Shown here piece after piece: positions 15,816 to 27,715 of a stretch of DNA of 64,000 bases. Source of the DNA: Roseovarius faecimaris (GTDB lineage Bacteria; Pseudomonadota; Alphaproteobacteria; Rhodobacterales; Rhodobacteraceae). The notes under the pieces are model-generated. The model saw only the letters and a list, made by a program, of their open reading frames with translations, was not told where the DNA came from and ran no database searches. Numbering within the stretch: the first letter of the stretch is position 1; each line of letters begins with the position of its first letter. Made by a program: the position numbers and the translations under genes. Location: NCBI RefSeq assembly GCF_009762325.1, contig NZ_CP034348.1:2796501-2860500 (forward strand). The letters run 5' to 3'.

Positions 15816-15844
15816 AGAGCGCGTGATTCGTCTCGCGCTCTTTT
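15816..15844 (+). terminator. Hairpin with short T run upstream of rplJ, possible attenuator
   Basis: Perfect 8-bp stem AGAGCGCG (15816-15823) / CGCGCTCT (15834-15841) followed by TTT. It lies ~190 nt before rplJ in the 375-nt gap after the rplA terminator. It may be an attenuator if the rplJ promoter is upstream, or chance. The part of the gap at 15659-15815 shows no gene and no clear promoter. Confidence 0.35.
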
Positions 15845-15949
15845 GCGTTTCGTCCGAGACGGCGGGTTGGGGCCGATGGCCCCGTTAATTCCTGCCTGAG
15901 ACGGGATCAAACCAGATTGACCGAAGGCTCTGCTCTTCGTGCGGTTCGG

Positions 15950-16033
15950 GTGTCCCGTTGTCGTAGGACCCAACCGCCGGAGCAATCCGGCAAGACTGAG
16001 CCGGAGGGAAACCTCCAAAACTGGAGAAGAACT
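15950..16033 (+). promoter_or_regulatory. L10-type mRNA leader of rplJ
   Basis: Directly before rplJ lie two hairpins: GCCGG (15976-15980) / CCGGC (15987-15991) and GGAGG-GAAA-CCTCC (16003-16016), the latter capped by a GNRA tetraloop and including a GGAGG that mimics a ribosome site. rplJ mRNA leaders are known targets of the L10-L12 complex for autogenous control. The assignment rests on position and structure only. Confidence 0.5.
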
Positions 16034-16552
16034 GTGGATAGAGCCCAGAAAGAGAAAGTGGTCGAGGAACTCGGCCAAATCTTCGAAAGCTCTGGCGTCG
16101 TCGTGGTTGCCCACTACGCCGGTCTCACAGTTGCGGAAATGCAGGATCTGCGTGCACGCGCCCGTGAGGCGGATGCATCGGTTCGTGTTGCCAAGAACAG
16201 GCTCGCCAAGATCGCCCTGGATGGAAAGCCCTGCGCAAGCATTGCTGAACATCTGACGGGCATGACCGTTCTCACCTTTTCCGAAGACCCCGTGGCAGCC
16301 GCCAAGGTGTCGGAGAAATTCGCCAAGGATAACCAGAAATACGTAATCCTGGGCGGGGCAATGGGTGAGACGGCGCTGGACCGCGCCGGTGTCAAAGCCG
16401 TGTCCGAAATGCCGTCGCGCGAGGAGCTTATCGCTTCGATCGTCGGCTGCATCGGGGCACCCGCTTCGAACATCGCCGGGGCCATTGGCGCACCTGCTTC
16501 GAACATCGCGAGCATCCTTTCGACCATCGAAGAAAAGGCCGAAGCCGCATAA
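16034..16552 (+). CDS. rplJ: 50S ribosomal protein L10
   Basis: 172 aa starting at a GTG ([13 protein letters not shown]) with GGAGAAG 5 nt upstream; the frame extends further upstream but into the structured leader. L10 is the base of the ribosomal stalk and anchors L7/L12 dimers through its C-terminal helix. The core [15 protein letters not shown] and [13 protein letters not shown] are present. The C-terminal part has a tandem IGAPASNIA repeat, a feature of alphaproteobacterial L10. Followed 72 nt later by rplL. Confidence 0.97.
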   Translation: MDRAQKEKVVEELGQIFESSGVVVVAHYAGLTVAEMQDLRARAREADASVRVAKNRLAKIALDGKPCASIAEHLTGMTVLTFSEDPVAAAKVSEKFAKDNQKYVILGGAMGETALDRAGVKAVSEMPSREELIASIVGCIGAPASNIAGAIGAPASNIASILSTIEEKAEAA

Positions 16553-16624
16553 CGCAACTGACTGGATCGGCGTCGGGTTGAAACATCGACGTTGGAACAC
16601 ATCTAAACGGAAAGAGCTGATACA

Positions 16625-17008
16625 ATGGCTGATCTGAAAAAACTGGCTGAAGAGATCGTTGGTCTGACGCTTCTCGAAGCACAAGAACTGAAAACCATCC
16701 TGAAAGACGAGTACGGCATCGAGCCCGCCGCTGGCGGCGCTGTGATGGTGGCTGGTCCTGCTGGCGGCGACGACGCTGCTGGTGGCGGTGAAGAGCAAAC
16801 CGAATTCGACGTCATCCTGAAGGCCGCTGGTGCCTCCAAGATCAACGTCATCAAAGAGGTTCGCGCCATCACCGGTCTGGGCCTGAAAGAAGCCAAAGAG
16901 CTGGTCGAAGCCGGCGGCAAAGCCGTCAAAGAAGGCGTCGACAAAGCCGAAGCAGAAGAGATCAAGGGCAAGCTGGAAGCAGCTGGCGCCGAAGTCGAAC
17001 TGAAGTAA
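16625..17008 (+). CDS. rplL: 50S ribosomal protein L7/L12
   Basis: 127 aa, within the family range. It has the N-terminal dimerisation and L10-binding domain ([20 protein letters not shown]), an Ala/Gly hinge (~35-55) and the factor-binding domain with [20 protein letters not shown]. It forms the stalk that recruits translation GTPases. Start MADLKKLAE has a GGAAAGAG site upstream. Ends 239 nt before rpoB. Confidence 0.98.
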   Translation: MADLKKLAEEIVGLTLLEAQELKTILKDEYGIEPAAGGAVMVAGPAGGDDAAGGGEEQTEFDVILKAAGASKINVIKEVRAITGLGLKEAKELVEAGGKAVKEGVDKAEAEEIKGKLEAAGAEVELK

Positions 17009-17247
17009 TCGCGTCCGGGGCAACCCGGAAGATGATGCAGGCTGGGTCCGGAAATCCGGGCCCAGCCGAACCTGTCTCAGAGAGGCCCTTTCGCATCAGG
17101 GGCTTTTCTCAGGCGAGGTTCTAATGACCGGGAGGCCTCTGGTGGGACAGAGGCCAGGCATGGATCAGACCTCCCTCTCTCGGATGAGAGCGGTGCCGGG
17201 GCCCGACGGCATGCGCGCTCAGTGAGAAAAGAAAGGTGACCAGACAT
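17009..17247 (+). other. rplL-rpoB intergenic region with two strong RNA hairpins
   Basis: Two stem-loops are visible: GGCTGGGTCCGG / CCGGGCCCAGCC (17040-17067, 12 bp with one G-U pair) and GGCCTCTG / CAGAGGCC (17134-17155). Neither has a T run. In other bacteria this gap contains an attenuator or an RNase processing site that sets the rplL:rpoB ratio; a similar role is inferred. No gene is seen. Confidence 0.45.
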
Positions 17248-20200
17248 ATGGCGCAGTCCTTTATTGGCCAGAAACGTTTGCGTAGATATTTCGGCAAGAT
17301 CCGCGAAGTCCTGGAGATGCCGAACCTGATCGAGGTTCAGAAATCCTCGTACGATCTCTTCCTCAACTCCGGCGACCAGCCTCAGCCGATGGACGGCGAA
17401 GGAATCAAAGGCGTGTTCCAGTCGGTCTTTCCGATCAAGGATTTCAACGAGACGTCTGTGCTCGAATTCGTCGATTACGAGCTGGAAAAGCCGAAATACG
17501 ACGTTGAGGAATGCATGCAGCGCGACATGACCTACAGCGCGCCGCTCAAGGTCACCCTGCGCCTGATCGTATTTGATGTCGACGAAGATACCGGCGCCAA
17601 ATCCGTCAAGGATATCAAGGAACAAGACGTGTTCATGGGGGATATGCCCCTGATGACGCCGAACGGCACCTTTGTGGTGAACGGCACCGAGCGCGTGATC
17701 GTTTCCCAGATGCACCGGTCGCCCGGCGTGTTCTTTGACCATGACAAGGGCAAAACCCATGCCTCGGGCAAGCTGCTCTTTGCCTGCCGTATCATCCCCT
17801 ATCGCGGCTCCTGGCTGGATTTCGAATTTGACGCCAAGGATATTGTCTTTGCGCGCATCGACCGCCGCCGCAAACTGCCTGTGACCACCCTGCTCTATGC
17901 GCTGGGTCTGGATCAGGAAGGCATCATGGATGCCTATTACGACACGGTCAGCTACAAGCTGAAAAAGAAAAAGGGCTGGGTCACCAAGTTCTTCCCCAAC
18001 CGGGTGCGCGGCACTCGGCCGACTTATGATCTGGTGGATGCAAAATCGGGCGAAGTGATTGCCGAAGCGGGCAAAAAGGTCACCCCTCGTGCCGTGAAGC
18101 AGCTGATCGACGAAGGCAAAGTCACCGAGCTTCTGGTGCCCTACGAGCAAATCGCAGGCAAATTCGTCGCAAAAGATATCATCAACGAAGAAACCGGCGC
18201 GATCTATGTCGAGGCCGGGGACGAGTTGACCATCGAGTATGACAAGAATGGCGACATCATCGGCGGCACCGTGCAGGAGCTGATCGAAGCAGGCGTGACC
18301 GAAATCCCGGTGCTGGATATCGATAACGTCAATGTCGGCCCCTACATGCGCAACACCATGGCCGCCGACAAGAACATGAACCGCGAAACCGCGCTCATGG
18401 ATATCTATCGCGTCATGCGCCCGGGTGAGCCGCCCACCGAAGAGGCCGCCTCGGCGCTCTTCGATACGCTGTTCTTCGATAGTGAACGTTACGACCTCAG
18501 CGCCGTGGGCCGCGTGAAAATGAACATGCGTCTGGCCCTCGACAAGCCTGACACCCAGCGCACGCTGGACCGCGAAGATATCGTGGCCTGTGTGAAGGCG
18601 CTGGTGGAGCTGCGCGACGGCAAGGGCGATGTGGACGATATCGACCACCTCGGCAACCGTCGGGTGCGTTCGGTTGGCGAACTGATGGAAAACCAGTACC
18701 GCGTCGGCCTTCTGCGCATGGAACGCGCGATCAAGGAGCGGATGTCGTCGGTCGAGATCGACACGGTGATGCCGCAGGACCTGATCAACGCCAAGCCGGC
18801 CGCAGCGGCCGTGCGCGAGTTCTTCGGCTCTTCGCAGCTCAGCCAGTTCATGGACCAGACCAACCCGCTCTCGGAAGTCACCCACAAACGCCGCCTGTCG
18901 GCGCTTGGGCCGGGTGGCCTGACCCGCGAACGCGCGGGATTTGAAGTGCGCGACGTGCACCCGACCCATTATGGCCGGATGTGCCCGATCGAAACGCCGG
19001 AAGGGCCCAATATTGGCCTGATCAACTCGCTCGCCACCTTCGCGCGGGTCAACAAGTACGGCTTTATCGAAACGCCCTATCGCAAGGTGGTGGACGGTCA
19101 TGTGACCGATGAGGTTGAGTACCTCTCGGCCACAGAAGAGATGCGCCATACTGTTGCCCAGGCCAACGCGACACTTGATGAAAAAGGTAACTTCATCAAC
19201 GACTTGGTCTCGACCCGTCAATCCGGCGAATACATGCTGGCCCCGCGCGAGAGCGTCGATCTGATCGACGTGTCGCCGAAACAGCTCGTGTCGGTCGCGG
19301 CCTCGCTCATCCCGTTCCTTGAGAATGACGACGCCAACCGCGCGCTGATGGGCTCGAACATGCAGCGGCAAGCCGTGCCGACCCTGCGATCGGAAGCCCC
19401 GCTGGTGGGCACCGGGATCGAGGGCGTCGTGGCCCGCGACTCGGGCGCGGCCATCCTGGCCAAACGCGCCGGTGTCATCGACCAGGTCGACGCCGCCCGC
19501 ATCGTGATCCGCGCCACCGAAGATCTCGAAATCGGCGATCCCGGCGTGGACATCTACCGGATGCGCAAATTCCAGCGTTCGAACCAGAACACCTGTATCA
19601 ACCAGCGCCCGCTGGTGAAGGTGGGTGACATGGTCCAGAAAGGCGAAGTGATCGCCGACGGTCCCTCGACCGATCTGGGCGAACTGGCGCTTGGCAAGAA
19701 CGTGGTCACGGCCTTCATGCCGTGGAACGGGTACAACTTCGAGGATTCGATCCTGATCTCGGAGCGTGTGGCACGCGATGACGTGTTCACCTCCGTGCAT
19801 ATCGAGGAATTCGAAGTGGCCGCCCGCGACACCAAGCTGGGGCCGGAAGAGATCACCCGCGATATCCCGAACGTTGGCGAGGAAGCCCTGCGCAACCTCG
19901 ACGAGGCGGGCATCGTCTATATCGGGGCCGATGTGGAGCCGGGCGATATCCTCGTTGGGAAAATCACGCCGAAGGGCGAAAGCCCGATGACGCCGGAAGA
20001 AAAGCTGCTGCGCGCCATCTTCGGTGAGAAGGCGTCGGATGTGCGCGATACCTCGCTTCGGGTGAAGCCGGGTGATTTCGGCACTGTGGTGGAAGTGCGT
20101 GTCTTCAACCGCCACGGGGTGGAGAAAGACGAGCGCGCGCTGCAGATCGAGCGTGAAGAGGTTGAACGCCTGGCCCGCGACCGCGATGACGAGCTGGCGA

Positions 20201-21384
20201 TCCTTGACCGCAACATTTATGCGCGTCTCAAGTCGCTGATCCTCGGCAAAGTGGCCGTTAAAGGCCCGAAAGGCGTCAAGGCGAACTCGGACATCACCGA
20301 GGAGCTGCTGGAAACGCTGACCAAGGGCCAGTGGTGGCAGCTCGCGCTGAAAGACGAGAAGGATGCCCAGATCGTCGAGGCGCTGCACGACCAGTACGAG
20401 GCGCAGAAGCGCACTCTGGACGCCCGCTTTGAGGACAAGGTGGAGAAGGTGCGCCGCGGCGACGACCTGCCGCCGGGTGTGATGAAAATGGTCAAAGTAT
20501 TCATCGCGGTGAAGCGCAAGCTGCAACCGGGTGACAAGATGGCCGGTCGTCACGGCAACAAGGGCGTGATCTCGAAAGTGGTGCCGATGGAGGATATGCC
20601 GTTCCTCGCGGACGGAACGCCGGTCGATTTCTGCCTCAACCCGCTCGGCGTGCCGAGCCGGATGAATGTCGGGCAGATCCTCGAGACCCACATGGGCTGG
20701 GCCGCGCGCGGTCTGGGCCTGAAGATCGACGAGGCCCTGCAGGAGTATCGCCGGTCCGGTGACCTGACGCCGGTACGCGAAGCCATGCGCATCGCCTATG
20801 GCGAAGATGTCTATGAAGAAGGCATTTCCGGCATGGATGAGGATCGCCTCGTGGAAGCGGCCAGCAACGTCACCAATGGCGTGCCGATCGCGACACCGGT
20901 CTTTGACGGCGCGAAGGAAGCGGACGTGAATGACGCACTGAAACGTGCGGGCTTTGACGAAAGCGGCCAGTCGATCCTGTTTGACGGGCGCACAGGCGAG
21001 CAGTTCAGCCGACCTGTAACGGTGGGTGTGAAATACCTGCTGAAGCTGCATCACCTTGTGGATGACAAGATCCACGCACGCTCAACCGGTCCGTACAGCC
21101 TCGTCACCCAGCAGCCGCTGGGCGGTAAGGCGCAGTTCGGCGGACAGCGTTTCGGGGAGATGGAGGTCTGGGCTCTGGAAGCTTACGGTGCCGCCTACAC
21201 CCTGCAGGAAATGCTGACCGTGAAGTCGGATGACGTGGCAGGCCGGACCAAGGTCTATGAATCGATCGTCAAGGGCGAGGACAACTTTGAAGCGGGCGTG
21301 CCCGAGAGCTTCAACGTGCTTGTGAAAGAAGTCCGCGGCCTCGGCCTGAACATGGAACTCCTGGATGTGGAGGGCGACGAATAG
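17248..21384 (+). CDS. rpoB: DNA-directed RNA polymerase subunit beta
   Basis: 1378 aa from [18 protein letters not shown]; an in-frame GTG 12 nt earlier is less likely. The full set of beta-subunit regions is present: the rifampicin-region sequence around [20 protein letters not shown] (about residues 525-545), [18 protein letters not shown], and the C-terminal [17 protein letters not shown]. Rif-region residues look wild type (Gln-Phe-Met-Asp, His and Arg retained, Ser in the LSALGPGG segment). Forms the catalytic cleft with beta'. Followed after 95 nt by rpoC, with a double palindrome between them. Confidence 0.99.
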   Translation: MAQSFIGQKRLRRYFGKIREVLEMPNLIEVQKSSYDLFLNSGDQPQPMDGEGIKGVFQSVFPIKDFNETSVLEFVDYELEKPKYDVEECMQRDMTYSAPLKVTLRLIVFDVDEDTGAKSVKDIKEQDVFMGDMPLMTPNGTFVVNGTERVIVSQMHRSPGVFFDHDKGKTHASGKLLFACRIIPYRGSWLDFEFDAKDIVFARIDRRRKLPVTTLLYALGLDQEGIMDAYYDTVSYKLKKKKGWVTKFFPNRVRGTRPTYDLVDAKSGEVIAEAGKKVTPRAVKQLIDEGKVTELLVPYEQIAGKFVAKDIINEETGAIYVEAGDELTIEYDKNGDIIGGTVQELIEAGVTEIPVLDIDNVNVGPYMRNTMAADKNMNRETALMDIYRVMRPGEPPTEEAASALFDTLFFDSERYDLSAVGRVKMNMRLALDKPDTQRTLDREDIVACVKALVELRDGKGDVDDIDHLGNRRVRSVGELMENQYRVGLLRMERAIKERMSSVEIDTVMPQDLINAKPAAAAVREFFGSSQLSQFMDQTNPLSEVTHKRRLSALGPGGLTRERAGFEVRDVHPTHYGRMCPIETPEGPNIGLINSLATFARVNKYGFIETPYRKVVDGHVTDEVEYLSATEEMRHTVAQANATLDEKGNFINDLVSTRQSGEYMLAPRESVDLIDVSPKQLVSVAASLIPFLENDDANRALMGSNMQRQAVPTLRSEAPLVGTGIEGVVARDSGAAILAKRAGVIDQVDAARIVIRATEDLEIGDPGVDIYRMRKFQRSNQNTCINQRPLVKVGDMVQKGEVIADGPSTDLGELALGKNVVTAFMPWNGYNFEDSILISERVARDDVFTSVHIEEFEVAARDTKLGPEEITRDIPNVGEEALRNLDEAGIVYIGADVEPGDILVGKITPKGESPMTPEEKLLRAIFGEKASDVRDTSLRVKPGDFGTVVEVRVFNRHGVEKDERALQIEREEVERLARDRDDELAILDRNIYARLKSLILGKVAVKGPKGVKANSDITEELLETLTKGQWWQLALKDEKDAQIVEALHDQYEAQKRTLDARFEDKVEKVRRGDDLPPGVMKMVKVFIAVKRKLQPGDKMAGRHGNKGVISKVVPMEDMPFLADGTPVDFCLNPLGVPSRMNVGQILETHMGWAARGLGLKIDEALQEYRRSGDLTPVREAMRIAYGEDVYEEGISGMDEDRLVEAASNVTNGVPIATPVFDGAKEADVNDALKRAGFDESGQSILFDGRTGEQFSRPVTVGVKYLLKLHHLVDDKIHARSTGPYSLVTQQPLGGKAQFGGQRFGEMEVWALEAYGAAYTLQEMLTVKSDDVAGRTKVYESIVKGEDNFEAGVPESFNVLVKEVRGLGLNMELLDVEGDE

Positions 21385-21389
21385 GGCCT

Positions 21390-21440
21390 GAGAAAATTCG
21401 TACGAATTTTCTCGAATGAGATTTTTCGTACGAAAAATCT
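21390..21440. repeat. Two tandem perfect palindromes in the rpoB-rpoC gap
   Basis: A 24-bp perfect palindrome (21390-21413) and a 22-bp perfect palindrome (21419-21440) share the same centre, TTCGTACGAA, and differ in the A/T arms. GGGCC lies just before and GGCCCC just after. It starts 6 nt after the rpoB stop. A similar two-hairpin unit with the same flanks occurs at 56593-56637, so it is likely a mobile or REP-like intergenic repeat rather than an operon-specific signal. In RNA it would form two hairpins within the rpoBC transcript. Confidence 0.75.
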
Positions 21441-21479
21441 TGGCCCCCTGCCCTTCTCTCCTAACGATAGGAACCGAAC

Positions 21480-24400
21480 ATGAACCAGGAACTGACAAAC
21501 AACCCGTTCAACCCGGTGGCTCCCACCAAGGTGTTTGACGAAATCAAGGTCTCGCTGGCCTCCCCTGAGCGTATCCTCAGCTGGTCCTATGGCGAGATCA
21601 AGAAGCCCGAGACGATCAACTACCGCACGTTCAAGCCCGAGCGTGACGGCCTCTTCTGCGCGCGTATCTTTGGCCCAATCAAGGATTACGAATGCCTTTG
21701 CGGCAAATACAAGCGGATGAAGTACCGCGGCGTTGTCTGCGAGAAATGCGGTGTGGAAGTCACGCTGCAAAAGGTCCGCCGCGAGCGTATGGGCCATATC
21801 GAACTGGCCGCCCCTTGCGCGCACATCTGGTTCCTCAAGTCGCTGCCTTCGCGCATCGGCCTGATGCTGGACATGACTCTGCGCGATCTTGAGCGGGTGC
21901 TCTACTTCGAGAACTATGTGGTGATCGAGCCGGGTCTGACCGACCTGAGCTATGGCCAGATGCTCTCGGAAGAAGAGTTCATGGACGCTCAGGACGCCTA
22001 TGGCATGGATGCCTTTACCGCCAATATTGGCGCCGAAGCCATCCGCGAGATGCTCCAGAACATCGATCTGGAAGCCGAGGCCGAAAACCTGCGCGCCGAA
22101 CTGGCCGAAGCCACGGGCGAGTTGAAACCCAAGAAGATCATCAAGCGCCTGAAGGTGGTTGAAAGCTTCCTGGAATCCGGCAACCGCCCGGAATGGATGG
22201 TCATGACCGTGATCCCGGTGATCCCGCCCGAACTGCGCCCGCTGGTGCCGCTGGACGGGGGCCGCTTTGCCACGTCGGATCTCAACGATCTCTATCGTCG
22301 CGTGATCAACCGGAACAACCGCCTCAAGCGGCTGATCGAGCTGCGCGCGCCCGATATCATCGTGCGTAACGAAAAGCGGATGCTGCAGGAATCGGTCGAT
22401 GCCCTCTTTGACAACGGTCGTCGTGGCCGCGTCATCACCGGCGCCAACAAGCGCCCGCTGAAGTCGCTTTCCGACATGCTGAAAGGCAAGCAGGGCCGGT
22501 TCCGTCAGAACCTTCTGGGTAAGCGGGTCGACTTCTCGGGCCGGTCGGTCATCGTGACCGGGCCGGAACTGAAGCTGCACCAATGCGGCCTGCCCAAAAA
22601 GATGGCGCTCGAGCTGTTCAAGCCGTTCATCTATTCGCGGCTGGAAGCCAAGGGCATGTCCTCGACGGTCAAGCAAGCCAAGAAACTGGTCGAGAAAGAA
22701 CGCCCCGAAGTGTGGGATATCCTCGATGAGGTGATCCGCGAGCACCCGGTTCTGCTGAACCGCGCGCCGACGCTGCACCGCTTGGGCATTCAGGCGTTTG
22801 AGCCCGTGCTGATCGAAGGCAAGGCCATTCAGCTGCACCCGCTGGTCTGTTCGGCCTTCAACGCCGACTTCGACGGTGACCAGATGGCCGTGCATGTGCC
22901 GCTGTCGCTCGAAGCCCAGTTGGAAGCACGCGTGCTGATGATGTCGACGAACAACGTTCTGTCGCCGGCCAACGGTGCACCGATCATCGTGCCGTCTCAG
23001 GACATGGTTCTCGGGCTCTATTACACCACCATCATGCGCGAAGGCATGAAGGGCGAAGGCATGGTCTTCTCCTCGGTGGAAGAGGTCCAGCATGCGCTCG
23101 ACGCCGGCGAGGTGCATATGCACGCCAAAGTCACCGTGCGGATGAGCCAGATCGACGAAGAAGGCAACGAGGTGTTCAAACGGTTTGAGACCACGCCGGG
23201 CCGTGCCCGCCTTGGGGCTCTGATGCCGAAAAACTCCAAAGCGCCCTTCGATCTGGTCAACAAGCTTCTGCGCAAGAAGGAAGTGCAGAACGTGATCGAC
23301 ACGGTCTATCGCTACTGCGGTCAGAAGGAGAGCGTGATCTTCTGCGACCAGATCATGGGTATGGGCTTCAAGGAAGCGTTCCGCGCCGGGATTTCCTTTG
23401 GCAAGGACGACATGGTGATCCCGGATAACAAGTGGACCATCGTGGACGAGACCCGCGATCAGGTGAAAGGCTTCGAACAGCAGTATATGGACGGCCTGAT
23501 CACCCAGGGCGAGAAGTACAACAAAGTGGTCGATGCCTGGTCGAAATGTAACGACCAGGTGACCGAAGCCATGATGGGCACGATCTCGGCTGAGAAGACG
23601 GACGAAAACGGCGCCGTGATGGAGCCGAACTCGGTCTACATGATGGCGCACTCCGGTGCCCGTGGCTCGGTCACGCAGATGAAACAGCTGGGCGGGATGC
23701 GCGGCCTGATGGCCAAGCCGAACGGCGACATCATCGAAACGCCGATCATCTCGAACTTCAAGGAAGGTCTGACCGTTCTTGAATACTTCAACTCGACCCA
23801 CGGCGCCCGTAAGGGTCTGTCGGACACCGCTCTGAAAACGGCGAACTCGGGCTACCTGACCCGCCGTCTGGTGGACGTGGCGCAGGACTGCATCGTGCGC
23901 GAGCATGATTGCGGTACTGACCGTGCGATCACCGCAGAAGCGGCCGTGAGCGACGGTGAGGTTGTCGCCTCGCTGGCTGAGCGCATCCTGGGCCGGGTGA
24001 CGGCGGATGACGTTCTGAACCCTGCCGATGACAGCCTGATCCTGCGCGCCGGTGAGCTCATCGACGAGCGTATGGCCGACGCGATCGAAGAGGCGGGCGT
24101 GCAATCCATGCGCATCCGCAGCCCGCTCACCTGTGAGGCCGAGGATGGCGTTTGCGCCATGTGCTATGGCCGTGACCTTGCACGCGGCACCATGGTGAAC
24201 CAGGGCGAAGCGGTTGGCATTATCGCCGCCCAGTCCATCGGGGAGCCGGGCACGCAGCTGACGATGCGGACGTTCCACATCGGCGGTGTGGCGCAGGGTG
24301 GCCAGCAAAGCTTCCTCGAAGCGAGCCAGGAAGGCACCATCGCCTTCGAAAACGCGCAGCTTCTGGAAAACGCCAATGGCGAGATCCTGGTCATGGGCCG

Positions 24401-25724
24401 CAACATGAAGCTCAAGATCATGGGTGAAAAGGATGTGGAACTGGCCAGCCACAAGGTTGGCTATGGCTCGAAGCTGTTTGTCAAAGAGGGCGCGAAAGTG
24501 TCCCGCGGCGACAAACTCTTTGAGTGGGATCCCTACACCCTGCCGATCCTGGCCGAGAAATCGGGTACTGCGAAATTCGTGGACCTCGTGAGCGGCATTG
24601 CCGTGCGCGATGTGACCGACGATGCCACCGGCATGACCCAGAAGATCGTGATGGACTGGCGCGCGGCCCCCAAGGGCAACGAGCTCAAGCCCGAGATCCT
24701 GGTGGTCGGCTCTGATGGCGAACCGGTACGCAACGAAGCGGGCAACCCCGTGACCTACCCGATGTCGGTGGATGCGATCCTGTCGGTCGAAGACGGTCAG
24801 GACATCCATGCTGGTGACGTGGTCGCGCGTATTCCGCGCGAAGGTGCCAAGACCAAGGACATCACCGGTGGTCTGCCGCGTGTGGCTGAACTCTTTGAGG
24901 CGCGTCGCCCCAAGGATCACGCCATCATCGCCGAGATCGACGGCTATGTCCGCTATGGTCGCGACTACAAGAACAAGCGCCGGATCAGCATCGAGCCTGT
25001 CGATGACAGCCTGGAGCCCGTCGAATACATGGTGCCCAAGGGCAAGCACATCCCCGTTCAGGAAGGGGATTATGTCCAGAAAGGCGACTATATCATGGAC
25101 GGCAACCCCGCGCCGCATGACATCCTGAGCATCATGGGTGTCGAGGCGCTGGCCGATTACATGATCGATGAGGTGCAGGATGTCTATCGTCTGCAGGGCG
25201 TGAAGATCAACGACAAGCATATCGAGGTTGTCGTGCGCCAGATGCTGCAGAAATGGGAAATCCTCGACAGCGGCGACACCACGCTTCTGAAAGGCGAGCA
25301 CGTGGACAAGGCCGAGTTTGATGCCGCGAACGAGAAGGCGATTGCCAAAGGCGGCCGTGCCGCCCAGGGCGAGCCGATCCTTCTGGGTATCACCAAGGCC
25401 AGCCTGCAAACGCGGTCGTTCATCTCGGCGGCTTCGTTCCAGGAGACCACCCGCGTGCTGACCGAAGCCTCGGTACAAGGCAAGCGCGACAAGCTTGTCG
25501 GCCTGAAGGAAAACGTCATCGTTGGCCGCCTGATCCCTGCCGGGACCGGTGGTGCCACGCAGAAGATGCGCCACATCGCGCAGCAGCGTGACAACGTGGT
25601 GATCGAGGCGCGCCGGGAAGAAGCCGAAGCTGCGGCAGCTCTGGCCGCCCCGATGGATGATGACATCATTGGCGGCGACGAGTTCGACACTCTGGTCGAA
25701 ACCCCGGAGAGCCGCGAAGACTGA
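21480..25724 (+). CDS. rpoC: DNA-directed RNA polymerase subunit beta'
   Basis: 1414 aa, normal for alphaproteobacteria. Zinc-site cysteines near residues 70-90 ([14 protein letters not shown]), the catalytic NADFDGD motif at residues 461-467 with its three Mg-binding aspartates, the second zinc cluster ([15 protein letters not shown]) and the [20 protein letters not shown] trigger-loop region are all present. Start [10 protein letters not shown] has AGGAA upstream. The product joins beta, alpha, omega and sigma to form RNA polymerase. Confidence 0.99.
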   Translation: MNQELTNNPFNPVAPTKVFDEIKVSLASPERILSWSYGEIKKPETINYRTFKPERDGLFCARIFGPIKDYECLCGKYKRMKYRGVVCEKCGVEVTLQKVRRERMGHIELAAPCAHIWFLKSLPSRIGLMLDMTLRDLERVLYFENYVVIEPGLTDLSYGQMLSEEEFMDAQDAYGMDAFTANIGAEAIREMLQNIDLEAEAENLRAELAEATGELKPKKIIKRLKVVESFLESGNRPEWMVMTVIPVIPPELRPLVPLDGGRFATSDLNDLYRRVINRNNRLKRLIELRAPDIIVRNEKRMLQESVDALFDNGRRGRVITGANKRPLKSLSDMLKGKQGRFRQNLLGKRVDFSGRSVIVTGPELKLHQCGLPKKMALELFKPFIYSRLEAKGMSSTVKQAKKLVEKERPEVWDILDEVIREHPVLLNRAPTLHRLGIQAFEPVLIEGKAIQLHPLVCSAFNADFDGDQMAVHVPLSLEAQLEARVLMMSTNNVLSPANGAPIIVPSQDMVLGLYYTTIMREGMKGEGMVFSSVEEVQHALDAGEVHMHAKVTVRMSQIDEEGNEVFKRFETTPGRARLGALMPKNSKAPFDLVNKLLRKKEVQNVIDTVYRYCGQKESVIFCDQIMGMGFKEAFRAGISFGKDDMVIPDNKWTIVDETRDQVKGFEQQYMDGLITQGEKYNKVVDAWSKCNDQVTEAMMGTISAEKTDENGAVMEPNSVYMMAHSGARGSVTQMKQLGGMRGLMAKPNGDIIETPIISNFKEGLTVLEYFNSTHGARKGLSDTALKTANSGYLTRRLVDVAQDCIVREHDCGTDRAITAEAAVSDGEVVASLAERILGRVTADDVLNPADDSLILRAGELIDERMADAIEEAGVQSMRIRSPLTCEAEDGVCAMCYGRDLARGTMVNQGEAVGIIAAQSIGEPGTQLTMRTFHIGGVAQGGQQSFLEASQEGTIAFENAQLLENANGEILVMGRNMKLKIMGEKDVELASHKVGYGSKLFVKEGAKVSRGDKLFEWDPYTLPILAEKSGTAKFVDLVSGIAVRDVTDDATGMTQKIVMDWRAAPKGNELKPEILVVGSDGEPVRNEAGNPVTYPMSVDAILSVEDGQDIHAGDVVARIPREGAKTKDITGGLPRVAELFEARRPKDHAIIAEIDGYVRYGRDYKNKRRISIEPVDDSLEPVEYMVPKGKHIPVQEGDYVQKGDYIMDGNPAPHDILSIMGVEALADYMIDEVQDVYRLQGVKINDKHIEVVVRQMLQKWEILDSGDTTLLKGEHVDKAEFDAANEKAIAKGGRAAQGEPILLGITKASLQTRSFISAASFQETTRVLTEASVQGKRDKLVGLKENVIVGRLIPAGTGGATQKMRHIAQQRDNVVIEARREEAEAAAALAAPMDDDIIGGDEFDTLVETPESRED

Positions 25725-25740
25725 ACCGGCTGAAACCATC

Positions 25741-25772
25741 AAAAGGGCCTCGCCACACGCGGGGCCCTTTTT
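25741..25772 (+). terminator. Terminator after rpoC
   Basis: Stem AAAAGGGCC.CGC / GCG.GGCCCTTTTT with a CACAC loop and T run, 17 nt after the rpoC stop. The rest of the gap to etfB (25773-25974) is AT-richer and probably holds the etfBA promoter, but I could not place boxes with confidence. Confidence 0.9.
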
Positions 25773-25974
25773 CTTTGCGCCTGCGATTTTCTGCGATGGA
25801 ATCCGTTCAGAAAATTAGAAATTTCCAGCACACTGCGAAAACGCGACGTCGCGGGACGCAAATAGGGCGATTTTGCCCTGTTTCTTGAGGTAACAACCCT
25901 ATATCACATCGCTGGAGTATTCATGAGAGTCGCGCAAATGGCGGCTCTTTCGTTAATTGAGGGAGATCCTGCCA

Positions 25975-26733
25975 ATGAAGGTGCTCGTACCTGTCAAACG
26001 CGTGATCGACTATAACGTGAAGGTTCGCGTGAAAGCGGACGGATCGGGCGTCGATCTTGCCAATGTCAAAATGTCGATGAACCCGTTCGACGAAATTGCC
26101 GTCGAAGAGGCCATCCGTCTGAAAGAAGCGGGCAAGGCCGAGGAGGTCATCGCGGTCTCCATCGGTGTCAAGCAAAGCCAGGAAACCCTGCGCACAGCAC
26201 TTGCCATGGGTGCCGACCGCGCGATCCTGATCGAGGCCGCCGACGACGTGCACACCGATATCGAGCCGCTGGCCGTCGCCAAACTGCTCAAGGCCGTGAT
26301 CGACGAAGAGCAGCCCGGCCTCGTGCTGGCTGGCAAGCAGGCGATCGACAATGACATGAACGCCACCGGCCAGATGCTCTCGGCCCTGCTGGGCTGGTCG
26401 CAAGGCACCTTCGCTTCGGGGCTCGACATTGAAGGCGACAGCGCTGTTGTGACCCGTGAGGTTGATGGCGGCCTGCAAACGATCAAGGTGAAGATGCCCG
26501 CCATCATCACCGTTGACCTGCGCCTGAACGAGCCGCGCTATGCCTCGCTGCCCAACATCATGAAGGCCAAGAAAAAGCCGCTTGATGAGAAAACCGCCGC
26601 CGATTACGGCGTCGACGTCACCCCGCGTCTTGAGATCGTCAAGACCGAGGAGCCGGAAGCGCGCAAGGCAGGCGAAATCGTGGGCTCGGTGGACGAGCTT
26701 GTTGCAAAACTCAAAGAAGCGGGGGCTGTGTAA
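25975..26733 (+). CDS. etfB: Electron transfer flavoprotein subunit beta
   Basis: 252 aa from [19 protein letters not shown] lies upstream, and the 18-nt longer frame is ignored. EtfB binds AMP and, with EtfA, carries electrons from acyl-CoA and related dehydrogenases to the ubiquinone pool. Typical motifs: [29 protein letters not shown] region ([12 protein letters not shown]) and [17 protein letters not shown]. Overlaps etfA by 1 nt (TAATG). The nearby hydroxybutyryl-CoA dehydrogenase fits fatty-acid-type metabolism. Confidence 0.98.
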   Translation: MKVLVPVKRVIDYNVKVRVKADGSGVDLANVKMSMNPFDEIAVEEAIRLKEAGKAEEVIAVSIGVKQSQETLRTALAMGADRAILIEAADDVHTDIEPLAVAKLLKAVIDEEQPGLVLAGKQAIDNDMNATGQMLSALLGWSQGTFASGLDIEGDSAVVTREVDGGLQTIKVKMPAIITVDLRLNEPRYASLPNIMKAKKKPLDEKTAADYGVDVTPRLEIVKTEEPEARKAGEIVGSVDELVAKLKEAGAV

Positions 26734-27662
26734 TGGCTGTTCTTCTTCTCGCAGAAGTCACCGATGGTGAACTGGCAATGGACGCAACCGCCAAGGCGGT
26801 AACGGCGGCCAAACAACTGGGCGACGTGACGGTTCTGGCCGCAGGCGCCTCGGCCGCCGCAGCAGGCGAAGCCGCCGCCAAGATCGACGGCGTGTCCAAG
26901 GTGCTCGTAGCCGAAGACCCGTCGCTGGGTCATCGCCTGGCCGAGCCGACAGCGGCGCTGATCGTGTCGCTGGCTGGCGATTACGAGCATATCGTCGCTC
27001 CGGCCACCACCGACGCCAAGAACGTGCTGCCCCGCGTGGCGGCCCTTCTTGACGTGATGGTGATCTCGGATGCGTCCGGTGTGGTCGATGGCAACACCTT
27101 CGAGCGCCCGATCTATGCCGGCAACGCCGTGCAAACCGTGAAATCGTCGGATGCGAAAAAGGTTGTGTCCTTCCGGACGTCCACCTTCGACGCCGCAGGC
27201 GAAGGCGGCTCGGCGCCGGTCGAGACCATTGGCGCCGCTGAAAACCCCGGCCTGTCCGAATGGGTCGAGGACAAGGTGGCTGCAAGCGACCGCCCCGAGC
27301 TGACCTCGGCCGGTGTGGTTGTCTCCGGCGGTCGTGGCGTCGGTTCGGAAGAGAACTTCGCCCTGATCGAAAGCCTTGCTGACAAGCTGGGCGCGGCTGT
27401 GGGCGCCTCGCGTGCTGCGGTCGACTCAGGGTTCGCTCCGAACGACTGGCAGGTGGGTCAGACCGGCAAGGTCGTCGCACCCGACCTCTATGTCGCTGTC
27501 GGCATCTCGGGTGCCATTCAGCACCTTGCAGGTATGAAGGACTCGAAGATCATCGTTGCCATCAACAAGGACGAAGAAGCGCCCATCTTCCAGGTCGCTG
27601 ATTATGGCCTCGTGGCGGATCTTTTCGATGCCGTGCCGGAACTGACTGAAAAACTGGGCTGA
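26733..27662 (+). CDS. etfA: Electron transfer flavoprotein subunit alpha
   Basis: 309 aa. The N-terminal domain runs to ~185; the C-terminal FAD-binding domain includes [32 protein letters not shown] and [12 protein letters not shown]. Partner of EtfB; the heterodimer passes electrons to ETF-ubiquinone oxidoreductase. Closed by a strong terminator 25 nt after the stop. Confidence 0.98.
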   Translation: MAVLLLAEVTDGELAMDATAKAVTAAKQLGDVTVLAAGASAAAAGEAAAKIDGVSKVLVAEDPSLGHRLAEPTAALIVSLAGDYEHIVAPATTDAKNVLPRVAALLDVMVISDASGVVDGNTFERPIYAGNAVQTVKSSDAKKVVSFRTSTFDAAGEGGSAPVETIGAAENPGLSEWVEDKVAASDRPELTSAGVVVSGGRGVGSEENFALIESLADKLGAAVGASRAAVDSGFAPNDWQVGQTGKVVAPDLYVAVGISGAIQHLAGMKDSKIIVAINKDEEAPIFQVADYGLVADLFDAVPELTEKLG

Positions 27663-27687
27663 GCCTCAGCCTCGGACGATTGAGAGA

Positions 27688-27715
27688 GGGCCCGCCAATC
27701 AGGCGGGCCCTTTTT
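27688..27715 (+). terminator. Terminator after etfBA, overlapping the 3' end of the convergent gene
   Basis: Stem GGGCCCGCC (27688-27696), loop AATCA, GGCGGGCCC (27702-27710), then TTTTT. The convergent DUF6473-like gene on the minus strand ends inside this hairpin, so it may serve both genes. Confidence 0.93.

Noticed and set aside
17077..21075. Open frame of 1332 aa antisense to rpoB
   Set aside because: High GC and strong codon bias in rpoB create a long antisense frame; its sequence has no domain and no ribosome site.
21255..25742. Open frame of 1495 aa antisense to rpoC
   Set aside because: Same shadow effect opposite a fully assigned gene, with His/Arg/Asp/Val-rich sequence of the shadow type.
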